Source of the DNA: Streptomyces canus
GTDB lineage: Bacteria; Actinomycetota; Actinomycetes; Streptomycetales; Streptomycetaceae
DNA length: 64,000 nucleotides
NCBI RefSeq assembly: GCF_030815415.1
Contig: NZ_JAUSWW010000001.1
Span: forward strand, 5,394,001 to 5,458,000
Direction: 5' to 3'
The notes under the pieces were generated by a model, which searched no databases, had not been told where the DNA came from, and saw only the letters and a list, made by a program, of their open reading frames with translations. The first letter of the stretch is position 1; every line of letters begins with the position of its first letter. The translations under genes and the position numbers were made by a program. This document shows, one piece after another, positions 39,762 to 47,763 of this stretch.

Positions 39762-40325
39762 ATGAGTGACTCGATCCCAGATTCGTACGTCGTCCGGTCC
39801 ATACGTGCCGACGAGTGGCCCGCCGTGAAGGAGCTGCGGCTCGTCGCGTTGCAGGATCCTGCGGCACCGGTTGCCTTTCTGGAGACGTACGAGAAGGCCC
39901 TGACCCATCCGGACTCCTTCTGGCAGGAGCGGGCTGTCGGGTCGTCGAAGGTGGATGGCGGGGCGCTGCAGTTCATCGCTGAGGCCGCGGACGGGACGTG
40001 GGTCGGGTCCGTGGTCATGCTGATCGAGGAGGCCGGGACGGATGACTGGGCCGGGTTTCCCGTCGAGCGCGACCAAGGGCATGTGGTCGGGGTGTTCGTG
40101 CGGCCCGAGTGGCGTGGTGGCGGGGTGACCAAGGGGCTCTTCGAGGCCGCCGTCGAGTGGGCTTGGGGGCGTGGAGTCGAGGCCGTGCGGCTCATCGTGC
40201 ACGAGGACAATCCGCGCGCCCAGGGGTTCTATCGCAAGGCCGGGTTCGTGCCGACCGGGAAGACCGTGCCGTTGCCCGGCAACGAGGGCGAGATCGAGTT
40301 GGAGTTCGTCCTCGAGAAGGCCTGA
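39762..40325 (+). CDS. GNAT-family N-acetyltransferase
   Basis: 187 residues from the ATG at 39762; a GTG three codons upstream is possible. The acetyl-CoA binding loop is visible as HVVGVFVRPEWRGGGVTKGLFEAAVEWA (motif A, RxxGxG/A-like), followed by VRLIVHEDNPRAQGFYRKAGFV (motif B). The acceptor is unknown; related proteins acetylate amino acids, antibiotics or ribosomal proteins. It ends 19 bp before the convergent VirD4-like gene, with no clear terminator between. Confidence 0.9.
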   Translation: MSDSIPDSYVVRSIRADEWPAVKELRLVALQDPAAPVAFLETYEKALTHPDSFWQERAVGSSKVDGGALQFIAEAADGTWVGSVVMLIEEAGTDDWAGFPVERDQGHVVGVFVRPEWRGGGVTKGLFEAAVEWAWGRGVEAVRLIVHEDNPRAQGFYRKAGFVPTGKTVPLPGNEGEIELEFVLEKA

Positions 40326-40344
40326 ACTTCTCGGCGGGCCGTGG

Positions 40345-41790
40345 TCACACCGGCAGTTCGTCGTGCGGCCAGCGGGCCCTCGCCTGTTCCCGGGAGCGGA
40401 GCAGGGCCAGGGTCGGCAGGCCCCGGTCCGCCCCGGTGGCCAGCAGCTCCGGGAGCTGGGGAAGCGGAGCCACGGCGGCGACATCGTCCAGGACGAGCGT
40501 CAGTGGTGGGTCGAGGCGACCGGAGGATGACCGTTCGGCCATGCGCCGGCCACGCTCGACCACGCTGGAGACGAGCGCCGTCAGCAGTGGCATGGCGCCC
40601 GGGTTGGTCCGGGGGTCCTCGATGGATTCCCCCACCACGTAAAGCGTGCCCCCTTCGTCCACGAAGGAATCCAAGGCAAGGGCATCAGTTCGGTTGGGAG
40701 TGCACGCCTCGCGGATGTTGACCGTGAAGAGGGCGGAGAGCGCGCGGCCGGTCAACTCCTGGGCGATGTCCCGGCGTTCGGGATACGCGGTGAGCGCGGC
40801 CTCGAGCTCGCCCGCCGCTCCGGGAGCGGCCTTGGGGTTGGTGCGGAGGATGCGGACCGCGTCCTGGATCTGGGTGCCCTGGGACCAGCGGTGGACGTGC
40901 CGGATGGTGCGGCCGTCGATGGCGGCGGCATGCAGACAGCTCCGCAGGAGCGTTTCCGCTACGTCGGCCACGGCCTGGTCGATCTTCGCGGTGGGGCGGA
41001 CCGGCGCGAGGAGGGCGTGGGCCCTCGCGGTCGCCGTCTGCTTCTCCTCGCAGCCCGTCGTGGGGGACCAGTGGAGGCGGGCCGGGGTGTCGCAGAGGTG
41101 GGCGGGGTCGTAGAGGTGGACCGGGCCCAGCTTGGTGCGGGCGTCCTTGGTGTCGGACCAGACGGCGGGGTTCGAGGTGACGATGAGGATGGCGCCCTCG
41201 GCGTCGCGGACCGCCTGGGCGGCGGAGGCCTGGCGGGTCTCCCTCGGGGCGACGAGAACCTTCTCCACCCGTGCGGGCACCGCCACCGTCGTGGGAACGG
41301 GAGGCTCCGGCTCGGCCCGCGGTGTTGGGACCTCGTGGTGCGTGACCGTCTCGACGACGGGCTCCGGAGCCGGCGGCGGCTGTTCGACGACGGCGACCGG
41401 AACCTCCGTCCGCCGTGCCCGCCGTACCGCCTTCCAGCGGGCCACCGTCCCCAGGACGAACACGGCGAGTACCACCAGGATCATCAGCTGCCCGATGAGC
41501 AGCCCCCAGAACAGCCCGTACCCGGAGAGCTGCCCGGCCGGGGTCTCCGGCCAGGCGCCCGGGATGTCTTGGGGCCGGCCGATGAGCTGGCGCATCGCCA
41601 TGGGCGTACGGGCGAAGGTGACGCCCTGGGGCCAGTTGCCGTGGGCGAACAGGCCCGCCAGGCCGGTGGCCGACCAGACCATCAGGGTCATGCCGAGGAG
41701 GAAGGCGAGTATGCCGACCAACAGCCCGTCGGGGACGCCTCCCTGACCTCCCTGGCCCTGCTGCCCGCGGCGATCGTCAGGTCTCACCAT
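40345..41790 (-). CDS. VirD4/TraG-like coupling protein with degenerate P-loop
   Basis: 481 residues from the ATG at 41790, with GGGAGG 7 nt upstream. Two N-terminal membrane helices (about 21-43, LLVGILAFLLGMTLMVWSAT, and 90-115) are followed by a proline-rich linker and an ATPase-like domain. Where coupling proteins have the Walker A loop (VLVAPPGSGKT type) this one reads VLVAPRETRQAS, so the P-loop is lost. Downstream motifs survive: AILIVTSNPAVWSDTKDARTK, GPVHLYDPAH and the Walker B-like LTLVLDDVAAVAPLPQL. It is the last gene of a six-gene operon of type IV secretion-like proteins. It could be a structural or regulatory partner rather than a motor. Confidence 0.85.
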   Translation of the reverse strand: MVRPDDRRGQQGQGGQGGVPDGLLVGILAFLLGMTLMVWSATGLAGLFAHGNWPQGVTFARTPMAMRQLIGRPQDIPGAWPETPAGQLSGYGLFWGLLIGQLMILVVLAVFVLGTVARWKAVRRARRTEVPVAVVEQPPPAPEPVVETVTHHEVPTPRAEPEPPVPTTVAVPARVEKVLVAPRETRQASAAQAVRDAEGAILIVTSNPAVWSDTKDARTKLGPVHLYDPAHLCDTPARLHWSPTTGCEEKQTATARAHALLAPVRPTAKIDQAVADVAETLLRSCLHAAAIDGRTIRHVHRWSQGTQIQDAVRILRTNPKAAPGAAGELEAALTAYPERRDIAQELTGRALSALFTVNIREACTPNRTDALALDSFVDEGGTLYVVGESIEDPRTNPGAMPLLTALVSSVVERGRRMAERSSSGRLDPPLTLVLDDVAAVAPLPQLPELLATGADRGLPTLALLRSREQARARWPHDELPV

Positions 41791-41804
41791 GGCACGCCTC
41801 CCGC

Positions 41805-43229
41805 CTACGCCACCGTCGACTCGGAGTCGCCCATGTGCTGCTCCATGTGCTGTTCCATGAAGGCCGCCGCCCGCTCCTCGGCCTCCAGCTCGGCCGCGCG
41901 CAGGGCGTCGTCCGCGAGGTGGTCCTCGGAGGACTCGGTCATCGCGCGGTCGGTGAAGACCAGGGGGCGTTCCGTCTCGGTGATCAGGTGTTTGACCACC
42001 TGGACGTTGCCGTTGACGTCCCACACCGCGATGCCCGGTGTCAGCGAGGGGATGATCTCGACCGCCCAGCGTGGCAGACCCAGCACCCGGCCCGTCATTC
42101 TGGCCTCGTCCGCCTTCTGGGCGTAGATCGTCCTCGTGGACGCCATCTTCAGGATCGCCGCCGCCTCCTTCGCCGCCGCTCCGTCCACCACGTCGGACAG
42201 GTGGTGGACGACCGCCACGAAGGACAGACCGAGCCGTCGGCCGAACTTCAGCAGCCGCTGGAACAGCTGGGCCACGAAGGGGCTGTTGATGATGTGCCAG
42301 GCCTCCTCGACCAGGAAGATGCGCTTCTTCCGGTCGGGGCGGATCCAGGTGTGCTCCAGCCACACGCCGACGATCGCCATGAGGATGGGCATGGCGATGG
42401 AGTTGCGGTCGATGTGCGACAGGTCGAAGACGATGAGCGGGGCGTCCAGGTCGATGCCGACCGTCGTGGGACCGTCGAACATGCCGCGCAGGTCACCGTC
42501 GACCAGACGGTCCAGGACCAGCGCGACGTCCAGACCCCAGGCCCGTACGTCCTCTATGTCGACGTTCATCGCCTCGGCCGACTCCGGCTCGGGGTGCCGT
42601 AGCTGCTCCACGATGTCGGTGAGGATCGGCTGGCGTTCGACGATCGTCTCGTTGACGTAGGCGTGCGCGACCTTCAACGCGAAGCCGGAGCGCTCGTCGA
42701 GGCCGTGGCCCAGCGCGACCTCGATGATCGTCCGGAGCAGCGCGAGCTGGCCGGTCGTCGTGATCGCGGGGTCGAGCGGGTTCAGCCGGATCCCCATGTC
42801 CAGGGCGGCCATCGGGTCGAGGCGGATAGGAGTTATCCCCAACTCCTGCGCGATGAGGTTCCATTCGCCGACCCCGTCCTCGCCCTGTGCGTCGAGAACG
42901 ACGACCTGCCGGTCGCGGAAGCGCAGCTGGCGCAGGACGTACGTCTTCTCCAGCGCCGACTTGCCGTTGCCGGACTCGCCGAGGACCAGCCAGTGAGGTG
43001 CCGGGAGCTGCTGGCCGTACAGCTGGAAGGGGTCGTAGATGTAGCCCTTCCCGGAGTACACCTCGCGGCCGATGATCACACCGGAGTCGCCGAGGCCCGG
43101 CGCTGCCGTGGGCAGGTAGACCGCCTGGGCCTGGCCGGTGGAGGTGCGGACGGGCAGGCGGGTCGTCTCGACCTTGCCGAAGAGGAAGGACGTGAAGGCG
43201 TCGGTGAGGACGGACAGCGGGTCCCGCAT
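41805..43229 (-). CDS. VirB4/TraC-like ATPase (C-terminal half of a split VirB4)
   Basis: 474 residues. Walker A is HWLVLGESGNGKSALEKTYV and Walker B KKRIFLVEEAWHIINSP, followed by FGRRLGLSFVAVVHHLSD (sensor/motif C) and RVLGLPRWAVEIIPSLTPG. These are the order and spacing of the VirB4 hexameric ATPase domain. It lacks the N-terminal VirB4 domain, which is instead the product of the next upstream gene 13 bp away. It should energise the membrane machine encoded by this operon. The C-terminal tail ends in an unusual EQHMEQHM repeat. The gap to the VirD4-like gene is 14 bp, so coupling is tight. Confidence 0.9.
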   Translation of the reverse strand: MRDPLSVLTDAFTSFLFGKVETTRLPVRTSTGQAQAVYLPTAAPGLGDSGVIIGREVYSGKGYIYDPFQLYGQQLPAPHWLVLGESGNGKSALEKTYVLRQLRFRDRQVVVLDAQGEDGVGEWNLIAQELGITPIRLDPMAALDMGIRLNPLDPAITTTGQLALLRTIIEVALGHGLDERSGFALKVAHAYVNETIVERQPILTDIVEQLRHPEPESAEAMNVDIEDVRAWGLDVALVLDRLVDGDLRGMFDGPTTVGIDLDAPLIVFDLSHIDRNSIAMPILMAIVGVWLEHTWIRPDRKKRIFLVEEAWHIINSPFVAQLFQRLLKFGRRLGLSFVAVVHHLSDVVDGAAAKEAAAILKMASTRTIYAQKADEARMTGRVLGLPRWAVEIIPSLTPGIAVWDVNGNVQVVKHLITETERPLVFTDRAMTESSEDHLADDALRAAELEAEERAAAFMEQHMEQHMGDSESTVA

Positions 43230-43242
43230 CTGAGCTCAGCCC

Positions 43243-44802
43243 CTACCTTCGGATGCCGGTGGCGAACGGGAGCGTGTTCACGAACGCGCGGTGGTGTTCG
43301 CGGTCGCACCATTCGAGCTTCAGGTACGACTTTCCGGCCGAGGCCCGGATGGTCCGCTTGTCGCGGGCCAGGGCGTCGGGGTTGCGGGAGGAGACGGTGA
43401 TGTAGCCGACCAGGTTGACGCCGGCCGCGCCGCTCGCGAGGTCTTCGCCGCGCTGGTCGAGACGGTTGTGGGAGGCGACGTCGCGCGGGTCGACGGTGCG
43501 GTTCATCTTGGCCTGGCGGGAGGCTTCCGCCTCGTCGTTCGTCTTCTCGGTCAGCATGCGCTCGATGGCGACCTCGGTGGGTTCGAGGTCCATGGTGACG
43601 GCGACCGTGCGGATGACGTCCGGGGTGTGGACGAGGAGGGGGGCGAGGAAGTTGACCCCGACGGGGGTCATCGGCCATTCCTTCACCCAGGCCGTCGCAT
43701 GGCACCAGGGCGCGCGGGTGCTGGACTCCCGGGTCTTCGCCTGGAGATACGTCGGCTCCATGGCGTCCAGCTCGGCCGGCCAGGAGTTGCGCTTGCTCAT
43801 CGCCTGGATGTGGTCGATGGGGTGGTCCGGGTCGTACATGGAGTGGATGAGCGAGGCGAGACGGCCCTGGCCCAGCGGTTGCCGTACGCGGATGTCGGCC
43901 TCCTGCAAGCGCGAGCAGATGTCCGTCAGCTCACGTGCCATCACGACCGCGAGGCCCGCGTCGCGGTCCAGTTTGCGGCCGGACTGGGGGCGTGCCGCGC
44001 GGGCCATGGTGTGGGCCTCGGCGGCGAGTTCGCGGGTGAAGTGCATGCAGGCGACGAGGTAGGCGCGGTGCTGCTCGCTGCTCGTCGACACCATGGACTG
44101 GAGTTGGTCGTACGACTGCTGCAGCCATCCCGGTGCCCTGTCGTCCCCGCGGACGGCGACGTCCTTGGCGTGGGCGTCGGGGTCGGCGGGGAGGGTGCGG
44201 GCGAGCATCTGGAGGCGGGTGACGAAGCCGTCCCCGTTGGCGACGTGCTTGAGCAGGGTGCCGAAGCGGTCGACGAGGGCTTCCTGGTCCTCGGAGTCGC
44301 GCAGGCCGACGCCGGGGCCCTCGATCTCGATGGCGGCGGTGACGGTGCGGCGGTCCGCGTGCAGGAGTACGGCGATCTCGTCGGGGCCGAAGGGCGCGGC
44401 GAGCCAGGTGATACGGCCGATGCCGGGCGGCGGGCCGATCTCGACCTCGAGGCCGTCGGCCCTGACGCCGGCCTCCATGACGCCGGAGCGGTAGACGGTC
44501 CCCCGCTTCAGGGACCGCTTGTAACTGCGGTTGATCTCGAACCACTTGTAGAACGTGCGGTGCTTGTACGGCACGTAGACCGCCATCAGGGCGATCAGCG
44601 GGAAGCCCATCAGCAGCACGATGCGCAAGGCCAGGACGGGGACGAGGAGCCCGCACATCATGCCGAGGAACGCGCCGGCGATGATCAGCGCGATCTCGCC
44701 GGTCTCACGGTTGCGGCCGACGATCGCGTTCGGCCGGGCGCGGCCGATGAGATAGGTACGGCGGGGTGTGACCGCGTGGGACACGTGGGACTCGGTCGTC
44801 AA
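43243..44802 (-). CDS. SCO6880-family protein (VirB4 N-terminal-domain-like)
   Basis: 519 residues. Two hydrophobic segments near residues 37-75 (IALIIAGAFLGMMCGLLVPV, IVLLMGFPLIALMAVYV) form a VirB3-like membrane hairpin, followed by a long soluble region without Walker motifs (YRSGVMEAGVRADGLEVEIG, WLAAPFGPDEIAVLLHADRR, VTMDLEPTEVAIERML). In conjugative systems of actinobacteria this family supplies the VirB3 plus VirB4 N-terminal parts. Start and stop overlap the VirB6-like gene by 4 nt (ATGA). Its pairing with the adjacent ATPase indicates a VirB4 split over two genes. Confidence 0.85.
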   Translation of the reverse strand: MTTESHVSHAVTPRRTYLIGRARPNAIVGRNRETGEIALIIAGAFLGMMCGLLVPVLALRIVLLMGFPLIALMAVYVPYKHRTFYKWFEINRSYKRSLKRGTVYRSGVMEAGVRADGLEVEIGPPPGIGRITWLAAPFGPDEIAVLLHADRRTVTAAIEIEGPGVGLRDSEDQEALVDRFGTLLKHVANGDGFVTRLQMLARTLPADPDAHAKDVAVRGDDRAPGWLQQSYDQLQSMVSTSSEQHRAYLVACMHFTRELAAEAHTMARAARPQSGRKLDRDAGLAVVMARELTDICSRLQEADIRVRQPLGQGRLASLIHSMYDPDHPIDHIQAMSKRNSWPAELDAMEPTYLQAKTRESSTRAPWCHATAWVKEWPMTPVGVNFLAPLLVHTPDVIRTVAVTMDLEPTEVAIERMLTEKTNDEAEASRQAKMNRTVDPRDVASHNRLDQRGEDLASGAAGVNLVGYITVSSRNPDALARDKRTIRASAGKSYLKLEWCDREHHRAFVNTLPFATGIRR

Positions 44803-46127
44803 CGCCCGTCACCTCCTGTGCGGTTGTTGCGGTTGTTGCTGGCGTGCGGGGTGTTGACCGCGTTGCTCGAACGGGGCTGGGGTGCGGCGGAGGGGACAGA
44901 TCCGCCGCCGCCACCGTTCGGGGTGCGGGCGCTGTGGGCGGCTACGCCGCCGGAGGCGGGGTTGGAGGGGCGGGCGCCGCTCGAACCGCTGCCGCCGCCG
45001 TTGTTGTCGGCCCTGGTGCTGTGGGTCTTGATGCCCTGGGCGACGAGGGTCGCGGGGGAGCTGATGACCGCGGCCGCCTTTCCTTCGGCGCCCTGCATGA
45101 TGCGGTTGTTGCGGGAGCCCGCGATCTCGTCGCCGAAGCCGGGGACGAAGCGGTAGATCATCGCGCTGGCGAAGATGGCGAGCAGGATGATGGCCAGGCC
45201 GGAGACCACGGCGGAGAAGGCGTCGGGGCCGTCGTCGGCGGACAGCGCGCCGGCCAGCCCCAGGACGATCACGATGACCGGCTTGACCAGGATGACCGCG
45301 ATCATGATGCCCGCCCAGCGGCGGACGTGGCCCCACAGGTTCTTGTCGACCAGGCCCGCGTAGACGACGGTGCCGAGGAGGGCGCCGACGTAGAGGAGCG
45401 CGGCCCTGATCACCAGTTCCAGCCAGAGGACGCCGGCGGCGAGGATGGAGACGAGGGACACCACGATCAGCATGATCGGGCCGCCGCCGATGTCCTCGCC
45501 CTTCTCCAGGGCGCCGGAGAAGGTGCCGAAGAACGTGTCCGTCTGGTCGCCGGTGGTCTTCGCGAGGACCTCGCTGACGCCGTCGGTGGCCGAGACGACC
45601 GTGTAGAGGATCAGGGGGGTGAAGGCCGACGCCAGCACGGTCAGCCAGAGGAACCCGATCGCTTCGGAGATGGCCGTGCTGAGGGGCGCGCCACGGACGG
45701 CTCGCTTGGCCACGGCCAGCAGCCACAGCAGCAGCGTCAGAATCGTCGACGCCGCGAAGACGACCGCGTACTGCTGGAGGAACTTGGGGTTCGTGAAGTC
45801 GACGTTCGCGGTGTCCTTCACGGCCTCGCTGAGCTTGTCGACGGTCCATGCGGCGGCGTCGGCACAGCCCTTGGCGAGGGAGGAGAGGGGGTCGAGGGTG
45901 GAGGTGGGGTCGATGGTGGATCCGCCGGAGCGCCCGCCGGTTTCGCCGCGTTCGCAGTAGTCCTTGGCGGGGCCGTGGATCAGGTCGCAGGGGTTGTTGC
46001 TCGCGGTTGGTGAGGGCGTGGGGCTGGGGGTGGGCGCGGCGAAGGCACGCGTGGCCATGAGGACGGCTGTGGTCTGTACGGCCGTGACGACAGCGGCGAG
46101 CTTGAGTGCGCGTCGGCTACCGGGCAT
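44799..46127 (-). CDS. VirB6/TrbL-like polytopic membrane protein
   Basis: 442 residues. A signal peptide ends near ATRAFAAPTP, then comes a Pro/Ser/Thr-rich stretch and an extracytoplasmic region with paired cysteines. Six or so membrane helices span about 118-325 (YAVVFAASTILTLLLWLLAV, AIGFLWLTVLASAFTPLILY, IMLIVVSLVSILAAGVLWLE, AAGVLW...ALLYVGALLGTVVYAG, IMIAVILVKPVIVIVLGLAG, LAIILLAIFASAMIYRF). The tail of about 110 residues is low-complexity Gly/Ser/Asn. This is the VirB6/TrbL topology: the inner-membrane channel of type IV secretion. It overlaps the upstream VirB8-like gene by 11 nt and the downstream gene by 4 nt. Confidence 0.83.
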   Translation of the reverse strand: MPGSRRALKLAAVVTAVQTTAVLMATRAFAAPTPSPTPSPTASNNPCDLIHGPAKDYCERGETGGRSGGSTIDPTSTLDPLSSLAKGCADAAAWTVDKLSEAVKDTANVDFTNPKFLQQYAVVFAASTILTLLLWLLAVAKRAVRGAPLSTAISEAIGFLWLTVLASAFTPLILYTVVSATDGVSEVLAKTTGDQTDTFFGTFSGALEKGEDIGGGPIMLIVVSLVSILAAGVLWLELVIRAALLYVGALLGTVVYAGLVDKNLWGHVRRWAGIMIAVILVKPVIVIVLGLAGALSADDGPDAFSAVVSGLAIILLAIFASAMIYRFVPGFGDEIAGSRNNRIMQGAEGKAAAVISSPATLVAQGIKTHSTRADNNGGGSGSSGARPSNPASGGVAAHSARTPNGGGGGSVPSAAPQPRSSNAVNTPHASNNRNNRTGGDGR

Positions 46128-46917
46128 ACGTGAACCCTCCGTACTCTTCGACGGCCTTCGCCATCTCGTCGGCGCTGGAGGCCCTGTCGTCGCCGGGGAC
46201 GGGCGCTGGGCCGTCCTTCTGGGAGTGCGTCACGATCTTCCAGTCGCCATCGGTCCACTGGAGTTGCATGGTGATGGTGAACCAGGTGCTGGTGACCGGG
46301 TTGGTGGAGTTCTCGCCTGCGAGGCCGAGGAGGCCGCTGCACCAGACCTCGACGGTGGTGCCGTCGGCGGAGGACTGGGTGGTCTTGGTGCCGATCGGGC
46401 TCGTACGGGAGACGAAGGTGTAGCCGTTCGGTGTGGAGCCGTCCTCGTTCAGGCCGACGGCCTTGTTGAAGGCCGGCGTGTAGGCCTTGTCCAGTGTCGC
46501 TTCGAACTGCGACACGCGGGAGGGCGTGATGATGGCTTGCAGGATCGCGTTGCGCTTCGTCTTGTCAAACATCTCGGCAGAACCCAGCGCTACCGCGTAA
46601 TTCGCCGCCGCACTCTGCGCCCCCTGCGCATCGTGCGCGAACCCCGCGGCCACCGGCTTCGTCCCGCTCGCCGCCGTGCTCGCCACCTCGGGTTTGTCGC
46701 TGGCCCCGGTTTTGGATGAGGAGTCGTCTCCTCCGCGGTTCGCGAAGGCGATCGCGGCGATGAGGAGGACGACTACGCCGACCACCGTGACCAGGCTGCG
46801 TGACGACGAGCGGGCGCGGGGACGCGCGCCGCCGTACACGTCGTCCGGCATGCGCGTGCGGGTCTGGCCGGAGCCCCCGTAGCCGCCGGAGGTGTCGTGT
46901 TCGTCACCGGGACTCAT
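46117..46917 (-). CDS. VirB8/TcpC-like bitopic membrane protein
   Basis: 266 residues from the ATG at 46917, with GAGGGGG 11 nt upstream. A Gly/Arg-rich cytoplasmic N-terminus precedes one membrane helix (SLVTVVGVVVLLIAAIAFA, about 43-61). An external domain follows with an NTF2-like pattern (AAANYAVALGSAEMFDKTKR, GTTVEVWCSGLLGLAG, TWFTITMQLQWTDGDWKIVT). VirB8/TcpC proteins assemble the inner-membrane scaffold of type IV secretion and conjugation machines. The assignment rests on topology, the domain pattern and its place in the operon, not on a diagnostic motif. Confidence 0.75.
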   Translation of the reverse strand: MSPGDEHDTSGGYGGSGQTRTRMPDDVYGGARPRARSSSRSLVTVVGVVVLLIAAIAFANRGGDDSSSKTGASDKPEVASTAASGTKPVAAGFAHDAQGAQSAAANYAVALGSAEMFDKTKRNAILQAIITPSRVSQFEATLDKAYTPAFNKAVGLNEDGSTPNGYTFVSRTSPIGTKTTQSSADGTTVEVWCSGLLGLAGENSTNPVTSTWFTITMQLQWTDGDWKIVTHSQKDGPAPVPGDDRASSADEMAKAVEEYGGFTYAR

Positions 46918-47103
46918 GCCGCGTACGCCCCCTCGACGTCGAGCGGAAACACGTAGGAGTACGACGGTAGCCGTGCTGGTTCCCGCGCGGGCGCGGTGTG
47001 GTGACTCGGCATCAGGGAAACGCAACCTCAGTCGGTGGGCACGACGGGCGGGTGGGGTGGAGGGGTACGACCGGGCGTGCCCGGGGGACTGGAGGAACGC
47101 CCG

Positions 47104-47421
47104 CTAGACGGCCATGCCGTACACGATGGTGAACAGCGTGCCGAGTGAGCCGATGATGAAGACCCCGGTGAGGCCGGCGATGATCAGGCCCTTGCCCTGT
47201 TCCGCGCTGAAGGTGTCACGGAGGGCCGTCGCGCCGATGCGTTGCTTCGCGGCGCCCCAGATGGCGATGCCGAGGCAGAGCATGATGGCGACCGCCATGA
47301 CGACCTGGATCATCGTCTTCGCTTCCGTGCCCAGCGCCCCGAAGGGGCCCCAGTCCGGAGCGATCCCGCCGATGATGGTGTTGATGTCTCCCTTGTCGGC
47401 CGCAAAGAGCATGTAAGTCAC
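47104..47421 (-). CDS. Small double-TM protein, VirB2-like candidate
   Basis: 105 residues from GTG with AGGGG upstream. Two membrane helices (about 38-58, MIQVVMAVAIMLCLGIAIWG, and 78-102, GLIIAGLTGVFIIGSLGTLF) flank a short basic loop (AKQRIGATALRDTFSAEQGKG), the topology of VirB2/TrbC pilins or of PrgI-like small subunits. There is no cleavable signal peptide of the usual length. It is the first gene of the T4SS-like operon, 186 bp upstream of the VirB8-like gene. The gap between them shows no gene, only GC-rich sequence. Confidence 0.72.
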   Translation of the reverse strand: MTYMLFAADKGDINTIIGGIAPDWGPFGALGTEAKTMIQVVMAVAIMLCLGIAIWGAAKQRIGATALRDTFSAEQGKGLIIAGLTGVFIIGSLGTLFTIVYGMAV

Positions 47422-47763
47422 CGCCCCTGGTGGGTAGTTCCGCTTCCCCCTGCAGGTGCGCAGAGGTCAGGCCTCATTCTCGCCGACAATTCTGCTGCCG
47501 GATGTCGACTTGGCGTCATTGATTGGCGGGTTTCGTACGAATGCACTGTCCGGTCACTCTGTGTATCACGGCAGGTTACGCCGGGCAATGAGGCCGGAGC
47601 GGAACCTTCGTGTGGTTCCGTCGTTGACCTCTTCTCGGCATCTGGTGTGCTGGTGGCACCCGAGTGCACCGATGTTCTGCGGGTGAAGGCTATCTCCGCA
47701 CGGCACCGGCATGACGAACGGGCCGCGGCTGGTGCCGCGGCCCGTCTGCGTGGTGACTGAGCG
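47422..47763. promoter_or_regulatory. Upstream region of the T4SS-like operon
   Basis: 342 bp without a gene. It contains a perfect 10-bp palindrome TTCGTACGAA (47532-47541), about 110 bp upstream of the operon start, as an operator candidate, and at its right end the terminator of the first S53 protease gene. Confidence 0.5.
47719..47744 (-). terminator. Terminator of S53 protease gene 1
   Basis: 10-bp arms CGGGCCGCGG / CCGCGGCCCG around CTGGTG, just past the stop codon on the minus strand. A related stem follows the second S53 gene. Confidence 0.85.

Noticed and set aside
40345..47421. Integrated conjugative element
   Set aside because: No integrase, relaxase, replication gene, att repeats or tRNA junction; core genes flank it and the composition is unchanged.
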